Under the pieces are notes generated by a model. The model had not been told where the DNA came from. It did not search any database and was given only the letters and a program-made list of their open reading frames with translations. The translations under genes and the position numbers were made by a program. DNA of 64,000 nucleotides, taken from NCBI GenBank assembly GCA_030323885.1, contig CM059186.1, forward strand, positions 150,882,407-150,946,406. The letters run 5' to 3'. Origin of the DNA: Branchipolynoe longqiensis (lineage: Eukaryota; Annelida; Polychaeta; Phyllodocida; Polynoidae). Positions 21,401-29,400 of the stretch are shown here, piece by piece. Position 1 is the stretch's first letter. Every line of letters begins with the position of its first letter.

Positions 21401-22753
21401 TGGTAAATGGTGCAGAAGGGAAAATTTTAAAAGAAAGAAAAATCTGTACGGGAGGATATCTAATAATATTTACTTTACTTTTATTTCTCTTTCAACGATG
21501 GGGGCAAAGTGTGATATATTTTTTTTATGTGTTTTATTTTTCAGTTTTATCTCAAGTCCCGCCTCAACTGTGTGCTCATGACTGACGAGTGGGGAGAGGT
21601 TGATGAGGAGACTGACCAGAAGGATGGACAGAAGAGTAATGCGCGCACCGGGCTGGAAGAGGAGGAGGACTCCCTGTGGAGCAAGATGCAGCCCCTAGTG
21701 GAGACGCCACGCAACAACAAAAAGAGCAAAAAGAACAAGAAGCTGAAACGGCCTGCAGGCAGTGGGGACTGTGAGACGCCGGTGGAGGTGGTCGCGCCAA
21801 AACAGAAAAGTATGTACACTGTGCCTTGAGCAGGGGAGCAGCTCTTGGAGAGTTATATTTGTTGGTGTCATTTGTTTTGGGAGTGAAAGTGGTCTCCAAC
21901 AAAAATCGCTGAAATCAAGCCGAGATTATTACACCGACAGCATATTTCTGTGAAAATAGGACAGCACTGCCAGGGAAATGCCGGAAGTCAGGTTTCAATG
22001 AGCATCCTTGTTGTGCCTATATTATCGACCATATCTAACTCTTTCTTGCTTGGGTTTTCTGTTCTACAAACATCTACGTTCATATAAGAATGGGATTCGA
22101 ACCCAATTGTTGTCATATACATAAAGATTCCTTGGCATTCTGTTTAACGTTAATCGGTAGATATGAAAAATCGCGGAAATCTTTCATACCTAATTAATCA
22201 AAATAAATGTGGTCTCAGCGCGGGTGCACTAATCTTCTGGCCCTGGTGGCAGTTTATGGGTGATTTGGTGGTTGCTTTTTTAAATTAATCAAATATGTTT
22301 TAATTGTAATATAGTTGACTATGAGACTACTATACTACTTTGTAGGTGGATTGATTGGTTAGTAGCCGTCATAATTTATCTAAGTATCAGATGGTACTAA
22401 ATCTGACATTGAGTTATTTTGATTCTGCTGGAAAGTTATTGTCTGTCACTTTCTTTCCTTTTTAAACCGTTGATGCTATTGAATTTATCGGTATTGTATT
22501 GTTTTCTCAGAGAAACACATTAGACATTAAAGTCAATAATCTAATAACAAATCTTCGCATAATTTAACAAATGAATAAATGAGTAAGACGGTTGCCAGCT
22601 GTTTATGTTGCACTCAGGCATTAAATAAAATAAAAATGTCGATTTAGAAACAATTGTGATGGTTAATAAATATTATCTTAACATTTCGTTTATCACCATC
22701 CCATATTGATTGCAGAATCCGGGAAGAAAAAGAAGAAACAAGGTACGACCTGA
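10861..22753 (+). CDS. WDR74: WDR74 (NSA1) orthologue, ten exons, first coding exon not found
   Basis: A nucleolar WD40 beta-propeller protein that in yeast and humans works with the AAA ATPase Rix7/NVL2 in pre-60S ribosome maturation. Exons: 10861-10967, 13058-13179, 14187-14253, 14570-14713, 15441-15542, 17064-17164, 18718-18773, 19633-19775, 21545-21809, 22716-22753. All have AG/GT borders and compatible phases, giving 380 residues. Family blocks in order: PGGEGVFKGLA, AVDSGLLTLW, ATGGKENDLKIWDL, VRDDWLQLRVPVW, LPGSQKIATVTGHHQ, RVYDPSTPQRRPV, VVIGNTQGRMALMDLRKG, SLDRHLRIH, YLKSRLNCVL. The C-terminus is acidic, then lysine-rich (KKSKKNKK, then GKKKKKQGTT and stop), fitting nucleolar localisation. 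Human WDR74 is about 385 residues, so only about 20 N-terminal residues are missing. They probably sit in an upstream exon outside the recognised sequence. Confidence 0.93.
11631..11990 (+). repeat. Dispersed repeat copy in WDR74 intron
   Basis: Contains the AATATGAATAAGCAATGCTTAGG edge twice (11631 and 11969) around the TTTCCGTTTCCGTTTGCTGG body. It is the best-preserved copy of the family also seen at 2748, 12595 and 22942. The phrase GTGTTCGATTTGAAATTC (near 11717 and 12050) recurs at 29263. Confidence 0.7.
12240..12360 (+). repeat. Fragment of the 'TTTTGCACTGCGCGTA' repeat family
   Basis: TTAATTTTGAATAAAATCTAAG...TGAACTGCACGTATTGGCAAA is a diverged copy of the unit tandemly repeated at 20600-21200 and again at 28515-29735. 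Confidence 0.6.
12410..12525. repeat. Fold-back repeat, second copy
   Basis: GCAGAGTAGCACGGAGG and the reverse-complementary GTGCTACTCTG, with paired ACTGGTCCC / GGGACCAGTGT inside. Same family as 2966-3058. Confidence 0.65.
12595..12800 (+). repeat. Dispersed repeat copy in WDR74 intron
   Basis: Shares TTTCCGTTTCCGTTTG, ATTTTGGAGAAGTCATGTTCAG and GTTAGTCTTAAGCCTCCCC...GGGTCGGTA with the copy at 11750-11970. Confidence 0.7.
12781..12865. repeat. Fragment of the TTAA-flanked MITE family
   Basis: AGATATTTAGGATCAAACCTAG and GATGCTTTCATCGGAATATGCAA match the 3' portion of the full copy at 40723-41085. Confidence 0.6.
13710..14125 (-). mobile_element. tRNA-derived SINE, interrupted by (GATT)n
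   Basis: The + strand carries the reversed SINE: tail (GGTTTTACGTCCTGGCAA), body (CAGTGCACACTCATGG, CATGACCCAAT, CCAGGCTAGGTAACGACAA), then a (GATT)n run at 13982-14013, then the tRNA-like head (GATTTCGAACTCCCGACC). The microsatellite splits the body from the head. It lies in the WDR74 intron just before the exon at 14187. Confidence 0.8.
14254..14569 (+). other. WDR74 intron, nothing recognised
   Basis: AT-rich intron of 316 bases between GTGAAT and a CCTCCCTAG acceptor. No repeat or RNA gene seen. Confidence 0.6.
14714..15440 (+). other. WDR74 intron with a short duplicated segment
   Basis: The phrase GCTGAAGCCATAGAT...CTAAAATGAAAAG...AAATATACCCACCACATGTG occurs at about 14881-14943 and again at 15282-15342. 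This is a local duplication. Otherwise AT-rich and uninformative. Confidence 0.6.
15543..16066 (+). other. WDR74 intron, nothing recognised
   Basis: AT-rich sequence up to the start of the minisatellite. It contains a short SINE-like phrase (TGATTGATTGGTGGTTTCTGTACG, about 15597) but no complete element. Confidence 0.5.
16067..16912. repeat. Minisatellite of about 57 bp, split by a MITE
   Basis: Units of the form TTCTAACATTGTAATG...GTGCACCTGATTGCTCAA...GTGAAGGAGCC repeat about eight times before 16200 and after 16647. The continuity of the array on both sides of the inserted element shows that the array is older. Confidence 0.8.
16201..16646. mobile_element. MITE, termini CAGGGATGAAAG, 6-bp target duplication
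   Basis: Begins CAGGGATGAAAG and ends with the reverse complement CTTTCATCCCTG, flanked on both sides by AACATT (16195-16200 and 16647-16652). It is 446 bp. Inside is a run of imperfect repeats of about 40 bp with GTATACGCTG and GTGCTGCTGCGTTTG, and a SINE tail fragment at about 16508-16570. CAGGG termini suggest hAT, but hAT duplications are normally 8 bp, so assignment is open. Related copies: about 21880-22195 and 26590-26810. Confidence 0.8.
17197..17452. mobile_element. TTAA-flanked MITE copy
   Basis: Starts after TTAA with AGTTGCATAATCTGATGC and ends near CAACGGACTATG. The interior carries the family phrases TAAATGTTTACAGAGTACACTAATATCTAAGTTGG. It is in the intron directly after the WDR74 exon at 17164. 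Confidence 0.75.
17793..17818. repeat. Poly-G run
   Basis: An uninterrupted run of about 25 G residues, with a second G run at 17861-17873. Both are candidate G-quadruplex or assembly-error sites. Confidence 0.95.
17866..17942 (-). repeat. tRNA-like sequence (SINE head or tRNA relic)
   Basis: Minus-strand reading gives an A-box-like TAGTGGTTAGCATGC and a B box GGTTCGAATCC about 30 bases later. No good acceptor stem can be paired. This head differs from that of the common SINE family here, so it may mark a second SINE family. Confidence 0.55.
18035..18292. mobile_element. MITE with TGTCTCAAAAGGTGCTAA termini, copy 1
   Basis: The left end GCCTGTCTCAAAAGGTGCTAA is matched by the reverse complement of the right end (TTAGCACCTTTTGAGACAGTC). 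Subterminal TTGTCC...GTAACGAT is also inverted at both ends. About 258 bp, with TA-rich flanks. A second copy in opposite orientation lies at 50086-50348. No transposase. Confidence 0.85.
18320..18660 (-). mobile_element. tRNA-derived SINE with a 48-base poly-C insertion
   Basis: The family tail and body phrases are present, with a run of about 48 C residues (18398-18446) in place of the usual GCTGCCCCACTGGGA. The head on the minus strand has the B-box-like TGTTCGAACA. The poly-C probably grew from the CCCC in the body. Confidence 0.8.
18825..19140. mobile_element. TTAA-flanked MITE copy
   Basis: Flanked by TTAA at 18821-18824 and 19141-19144. It begins AGTTGCATAGTCCGATGG and ends with a diverged inverse. 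About 316 bp, in the intron after the WDR74 exon at 18773. Confidence 0.8.
19447..19510. repeat. Alternating purine-pyrimidine run
   Basis: CA, CG and TA dinucleotides alternate (ACACACGCACGCGCGCGC then ATATATAC), a composition able to adopt Z-DNA. Confidence 0.85.
20072..20500. mobile_element. Nested inverted-repeat element, termini ATACCCCAGTCAC
   Basis: The left end ATACCCCAGTCACTCGAG and the reverse complement of the right end ATACCCCAGTCACACGAG match over 13 bases, then again after one mismatch. Inside are a perfect 22-bp hairpin (20189-20235) and a duplicated segment of about 77 bp (CGTATTTGAATCAATGTATCG at about 20325 and 20400). It is inserted in a TTAA MITE. No transposase; superfamily unassigned. 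Confidence 0.8.
20189..20235. repeat. Perfect 22-bp hairpin with 3-base loop
   Basis: GGACGCAAGGAGGTTGCAAG... (20189-20210) is exactly reverse-complemented at 20214-20235 around CTG. It can form a strong DNA cruciform or an RNA stem-loop in the WDR74 pre-mRNA. Confidence 0.95.
20600..21240. repeat. Three tandem copies of a unit of about 200 bp
   Basis: Each unit contains GAGCAATCTTCATACAGAAAAAGTG, CTACACCATCTAGAAACAA, AGATTATATTAAATTTATA, TTCTGAATTTC and TTTTGCACTGCGCGTA. Diverged copies occur at 28515-28710, 29345-29735 and 12240-12360. It lies in the WDR74 intron. Confidence 0.85.
21880..22195. mobile_element. Diverged copy of the CAGGGATGAAAG MITE
   Basis: Has GGGAGTGAAAGTGGTCTCCAAC at the left, CCAGGGAAATGCCGGAAGTCAGG inside, and AAAAATCGCGGAAATCTTTCAT near the right end. 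A SINE-like CAAACATCTACGTTCATATAAG and a GGATTCGAACCCA B-box-like fragment are embedded (about 22068-22105). Confidence 0.6.
22200..22715 (+). other. Last WDR74 intron, nothing further recognised
   Basis: AT-rich sequence leading to the acceptor TTGATTGCAG at 22706-22715. No additional element seen. Confidence 0.6.
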
Positions 22754-22857
22754 GGAACAGAATATAAACATATTGTCATCCATTATCCATTTGTATTGCG
22801 TGTTCATCTTTGATCATATAGCAATCATGTACACATTTATCAAATTGGTGTATTTAT

Positions 22858-22863
22858 AATAAA
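22858..22863 (+). terminator. Candidate WDR74 polyadenylation signal AATAAA
   Basis: AATAAA lies 105 bases after the WDR74 stop codon, followed by an A-rich stretch and GT-rich sequence (GGTGGTCGTGTT at about 22900). Position and context fit a poly(A) site. A second near-match AAATAAAA follows at 22872. Confidence 0.6.
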
Positions 22864-22941
22864 TACCATTAAAATAAAAACCTGCGTACATTGTATCCAG
22901 GTGGTCGTGTTATGACGATGATAACAATTCATTTAAATAAT

Positions 22942-23200
22942 ACCGACCCCCTCCCCAGGGGGGAGGCTAATGACTAACACGTGTGTAGATACACATAAAC
23001 AATACCCGTACTCAGAGGTGGAAAGTGGATTCATCAAAATCCAGCAACCGGAAACGGAAACAGCCCTTTGTATACTCGTGTTGAATCGCATGACAGCAGT
23101 TGGTTAATAATATACTCGTGCTGATATATAAATAAAGAAATCTTTAAGCATTTAGAGGGGATTGGTCCTAAGCATTGCTTATTCATATTATACCTCAATT
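22942..23200 (-). repeat. Dispersed repeat copy between convergent genes, reversed
   Basis: AATACCGACCCCCTCCCCAGG at the left and GGTCCTAAGCATTGCTTATTC at the right are the reverse of the family at 11631-11990. The interior keeps CCAGCAACCGGAAACGGAAACAG. It occupies much of the gap between the WDR74 and MAD2L1BP 3' ends. Confidence 0.75.
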
Positions 23201-23456
23201 TAAAATCACTACGTTATGCTATGTCCAATCTAACGTACAATAACTTCATTTCTTAATAAGAATCAATGCTATTAATGTTTTAAATTGATTAAAATTGATA
23301 ATAAAGGCGTGAATACTGAATAAAATGGTACGCGTACCTGTAATCTAGCCTGCCCCAATCATTATCACATGGCATATATATTCTATTCGATGAAGTATGA
23401 TAATTACAAACCTGAGGGTAACAGTAGAGAACCACTAAACATCACTTCTAACGGAT

Positions 23457-26400
23457 TCATGCTAAATTAGATCTGGTAGGCGTGTCCCTGAACCCAGTCA
23501 TTGTGACCGGAAACTGGAACCACATGTATTCTGAGCTAACACTGGCAATGTTCGTAGCACCCAACGACAATGCTTCAGTCGAGGACACCACATCAGTTAG
23601 TTCATCGTGTTCACCCGTCAGTGTATCTGCCTGACACTCCTCCCTGTTGAAGGTACTCAATTCCCCACTGGAGCAAGCTTCAGTCCGAGGGCATTTGGAC
23701 AGAGACGATAATCGAGGGAACTTACACGGCCGAACTCCAGTCCCGTCAGTCGGCGGCAGTGACGTCACCGGTGTATCTAACCTAGGTTTCGGCGCGAGTC
23801 TGGCACGCGATGCTAAAACGGGACTTTCCACATCTAGCGGCTCGACGCCCGATATATCAAAGCTGTTGTCGTCGCCAACACAGCTCAGATCGGCGTTGAT
23901 GACGTCACCCCGAGTTTGGAAGTTAAAGACGTAGTGCTGACCCTGCTTGGAAATTTTGAACATTGGTTTTGCCACCAGCCCATGCTTCCCCATGGCGCTC
24001 TCCCGCGGCGCGAGCACGAGCACCGACAGCTTTGTACCGATCGACATCGCCTTTGCTTCGCCGAACAAGTCGGTGGACACAAGGTTTTGAAACAGCACCA
24101 TTCTGCAGACGTTCCATGTCAGTATTTTACCGTCGTAGCACTGTATTGGAAAACAGATTCTGTACAGTTCCTTTGGACTCATGATTGTCGCGCCAAATGA
24201 GAAGAGGATCTCTTTAATGAGATGACCGGTGTTGAAAATGTCGTGGAGGATCCGGATCATGTCCTCGATAGCCTGGACTCCAAGCTGCTTCCGGCGAGCT
24301 GCGTGACCAAGTGGGTGTCTCCGGGCAGCAGAATGCACGTTTTCTTGTAAACGCTGGGGGAAAAAAGTACAGAATGGACAGGGCTTAGAGGTCATCCAAA
24401 GTGTTCGTGACCTAGCGGTCACTGGCTGCAGAACTGCAGCATTGAACCCCCAAAGTGTTCAACATTTTCACACGTTCGTACAAAGCATCCAACAGGGCAG
24501 ATGGTGTGTGGGTCATTTCTGTACATCCTTTAGGGTTTAAGAAAAAAAGGGGAAAAAAGTGCTGATATAAAATAAAGGCGATATCATTTTCTGTGATTAA
24601 AATGCTGAAGTATACTACTTTGGTGGGGGAGGGAGAGAGTCTGGGGAAATTGTACTCTTTGTATAACCCTGAAACTTTAGAAGACTACCATAGTTGTTCT
24701 TTAATACAAGTAGGTTTCTTCTTTAATCAAATTCTCGTACCATATTAGAAACCACGGTCACTTTGATGGTAGGTTTCGCTTATTTTCTTATTCACATAAG
24801 TCACATAATGAACATACGGGTTTCGGAAATTAGATAGGTGATGAAATTAGTCATTAAATAAGTATTTCCTCAACCATGCTAAACATTTATACATACCCCC
24901 TGTGGACGCGTGGCTCCCCCTGTGGTTAATCATACGAACTAGTATTATGTCGGGTTTAATCCGCTAGTTGGCGCTGCGCTCGCCTTATATCATGCTGTGC
25001 GCGTGCCGCGACTGACAAAGTCTCTCCCTGTGTAGAGCTCCTATGGACTGATTTGTACTTTTGTCATACATCTGTGGATAGTTGGAATTTTCTATTTCTG
25101 ACTCGGTAGGGCGTCTGCCCAGCCAGATGTGGCTGTTCCTGTTGACAGAAATAAACTATCTCCCACATGTGTTTGCTGTGTCTTGAGCGGTAACTTCTAT
25201 ATTTATATCAATCGAATGAAGCTTCACATCTACTATGATAGAAACTGCAGTAATACACTGTATCACGAAGCTCGATCTGTTCAATTGACCCTAGCACACT
25301 CATACACATGATTCTAAAAGAAGGTTAGTTGTTCAAATGATCTGAACAAAGCACCAGCAATGTCGTAAAATATTCCGATTCACGGTATTGGGGGAAATGC
25401 AAATGTTCTATTACTGATCGGGTATACATGACCAGGCGCATGTATGTATATATATGTAGGTGCCTGAGTAGGATGTAAATAGATATCGTGGTGCTGGCAG
25501 GGCTGTGTGTAAGGGGCACACTCAGGCTCAAGGCAGGTAGTGAGTGGCCAGGTGAGCCACACAGCTTGGTGGTGGTGGTGGTGGTGGTGGGCAGACCACT
25601 GGTAACCATGGGGACCAGGAATGCTGGATCCCTATTGGTAAGGCCAAGAATACTTGTTTCCCATTGGGGGAAAAGGGTGGGGTGATACTCTACAATGAAC
25701 CCATGTACCATATAAATAATAAACCAGACGGCTTGACTCTCTCTCTTCCTTTACACTTTATACTCTTCCTTTCTCTTTGTCTGTATTGATTTCACTATAG
25801 CCTGCCTACACAACCACATATTCGAGCTTTAGCCATTCTACAAAACAGGAGACCTAGTCTTTACATAATTGGTGAGTGGTAAATCTATTAGTTGAGTAGC
25901 GGATTCAACTTCACACCATGATGATTTAGTGTTTGTGTGCCACGATAAAATAGTAGTGAAATGTTATTCCAATATGTTTTTATGTATTTACAATCAACTA
26001 TACAGACAGGTTCCTGACATGTATGGTGAAAATCAGAGCAATAGTCCTCACCAGTTAAGCTAGTGACATCTATCGGCAGACTCTGCAACTACTCTATTCC
26101 GGTACATTCCCCGAGTACATGCTATATCTCCGTAAAGAATGCCTGACTATATCAAAGACCCTATAATACTAAGACGGCTCACTCCCTATCTCTCAAATGG
26201 TCATGTAAATTTTGCAGTGCCACCTTGTGGTAGGTTTGATCAGCCGGCTGCTGGTTGGTGTTTCACATGTAAACACATACAATTATATTATCCATGAGAT
26301 AGGTAAGTATGAATACACGTCAATATGAAATTGCTATGAACAAATACCCAGCATCATCAGCATTGCCATCATCACACATCTTTCACATTCATATATACAT

Positions 26401-29400
26401 ATAATACAGCACCTGTTTAACCAAGAGAACAGCCAGCGCACCAAGTGGTGGGTTTGATAATTTTGATTACACAGTACAGGCTGAGTGAGTTGTCTTAGTA
26501 TTATAGGGTCTTTGATTACATTCAGATTACATTACATACATATCACAACAGTAATATATGTGATCTAAAACATATTATGCGAATATAAAGATAATGCTGT
26601 GGCATTTGAACCATTTATTAGTAGTATACGCTAATAGCGCTGCGTCGTCTGCACCACATATTAGTATACGATGATGGTGCTGCAGCGTAAAACAACATAT
26701 TAGTATACACTTATAGTGCTGCGGCGTTTGAACAACGTATTAGTATACATTTATAGCTATAGGAAAAATCGTGGAAATCTGCGAAATCGCGGAGATCTTT
26801 CACCCCTGTTTCAGCTCAAATTGCTCCAAAATGAGCCATTTAGCATCTAAATGACTCAGGAATAATAAATAGTAGATCATAAGTCAACCTGATATATCTA
26901 TCTAAAAAAGGATGCAAAAATTCAAAAACCATCAGACTATGCAACTTTGATACACGGCGAAGGAGGAAGACAAGGCAGGAAGTGGAAATAAAACACTTTA
27001 TTATATATAAAGTGGAGGAAATAAGCAATGTACAATGATAAGTAGAAGAATATAAGCAATGTACAATGATAAGTGCCCCCAGCTCCCCGTGCCCCCAGCT
27101 CTGGCAATTTGGATTTCCACCGCTGTGTATAACTTACAGCGTCATCAAAGGCCGGTTGCTCTCATACCATGTCTATGTGGTGTGGGAGGTTAAAAATCCC
27201 TTGGGTCGGTAAAAGTGTATGCTCGGGCTTTCTATCGACCAGCAGTGGAATGAGGAAGACCAGTCGTCTATGACTGAAATTTCCCCTACTTAAACAACTA
27301 ATGGACCAAAAAAAAAGAAAAAAGTAGAAGGATATAATAAAGTCAAATGTGGAAAGCAAATAATGAAAGGAGAGAGGATAAAAGTGTCTGTGTCGATGTT
27401 AGGGGAGGTGCTCCGAAGAGCCCTCTGCCCTATGAAGGTAAAAGCAGAAAGTAAGGGTGAGTGGGTGGAGAAAATAATGAAGACTGCGTCTGGCAGGGCG
27501 TGGAGGCGTAGTGACTGGAGGAGGCTGGGGAACCGCTTATAAGGCCGAAGGAGGGGGGGTATTATGTAACCCCAATGGTCGCTGGCGGGCTGGAGGAGGG
27601 CGGGGGGGCACTCCTCCCCCGCGAATCAAACGCAATGCAAGCATTACGACCGATACGCAGCGAAGGAGGAAGACAAGGCAGGAAGTGGAAATAAAACACT
27701 TTATTATATATAAAGTGGAGGAAATAAGCAATGTACAATGATAAGTAGAAGGATATAAGCAATGTACAATGATAAGTAGAAGGATATAATAAAGTCAAAA
27801 GTGGAAAGTAAATAATGAAAGGGAAGAGGATAAAAGTGTCTGTGTCGATGTTAGGGGAGGTGCCCCGAAGAGCCCTCCGCCAAAAGGAAGGAGAGGGCGC
27901 GAGGGGCGCCGAGGCGTGGGAGGTAGGCGTGAACCGCCCCGTAGGTCCAGGTGCCCTGGGCCATGATGTCGGCCAGGGAGACCCCCGCCCTCTGGCAGGC
28001 CTGCCCCGCACCCCGACGTAGGATATGGGGGGAATAGCTGTCGGGAGCGGGAACGGCAAGCGCACCTCTCAGGACTGCCGTGAGGGTCCGAGGGTCAAGG
28101 GGCCGGCCCGAGGGGATGATGAAGGCGGGGTCGTCCGGCGCGGCGGGGATGAGGGCCACCGACGCCACCCAGGCCGCGACGGACTAAAAATGACCGGGAT
28201 GGCTGGTCGCCGCCGACGGACTAAAAATCAACCGAGGGGCTCGCGGAGGTGCGCTCACGTGTGCGTTTTGTGTAGTATACCGCCTCGCTGTGCACAGTGA
28301 GGATACGCCTCACGTTCACGCAATACGCGCAGGCCTCCGGGCGCCCTGCTCCCCGTGCACCTCACCGGCGGGGTCGAGGTCGCAGGAGGCGGGGTCGTGA
28401 TTCCACACCGGGCAGGGCACCCCGTAGGCCTCACAGGTCCTGGGAGGAGCGTGGCTGGGGGGCGGCCGCTGGCCGGGCGGTGGCCGAGGAGCTCGAGGTG
28501 GAGTCGCGGGGGCGGCAAACAGATTATATTAAATTTATTACGTTAGGGTTCTTGATTTCTATTAATTTTGAATAAAACTAATGTTTTGCACTGCGCGTAC
28601 CGTCAAACTCAAGGCATTGTCAATGGTCGTGAGCAATCTGCATACAGAAAATACAGCAAAAGTGAAATATCTCTAAAACCACACCACCTAGAAACAAATT
28701 GCTTGGTACACATAAACCACCTCGCGACCCGGTATACATGAAGCGTTTCATATGAATCGATTCAGCCCTAAAACGCTACAGCGTCGCGTTTACATGGCAA
28801 ATGTGAATCGATCTAGGCAAGTCGTTTTATATGAGGCGTTTTAAATCGCCCGTGTAAACAGGGCTTATGACTTCTATGGGCGTAATCTATTAATCAACTC
28901 GAGTCACCCGAGCCACTTTTTGGCGCATGCGCACATCCTACACACTCGGGTCGAATAATCGAATACGCTTCTGCGCGCTCGGGTGGAATTTAAAAAAAAA
29001 AATTTAATAACCGATAAAACTACAGCAAAATAGGATTTAAAGTATTTAATGATGGCCTAGTTTAGCTATATTTCAATTTCATTAATCTAGTTATTCTTTA
29101 AAAAAAAAACATGTATGACTGGTACAGGTAGCTGTTATCCTGCAGGACGGTACAAGCGCAAATGTGACGTCATCGCTCGTAGCCAACCCCAGCTACGAGG
29201 TGGGTTACTTTGGTCGGATCGGTTTGCACACGACATGTGTATTTGTCGACTCTACTCGCAGTGTTCGATTTGAAATTCTGACGACTAGGGTGACCCAAGT
29301 CGCCCGGTGGGGCGGTTTCAGCCGTGTCCCGTACTCAGCCGTGTACCTATACTCAAACTCAAGGCATTGTCAATGGTCGTGAGTAATTTTCATACAGAAA

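Noticed and set aside
21527..21829. Plus frame starting MCFIFQFYLKS as an independent gene
   Set aside because: It is the WDR74 exon at 21545-21809 read with flanking intron on both sides.
24354..24422. N-terminal 23 residues of the long minus frame in MAD2L1BP exon 2
   Set aside because: They read through the CCCCCAG acceptor; the preceding exon joins in phase 0 at 24353.
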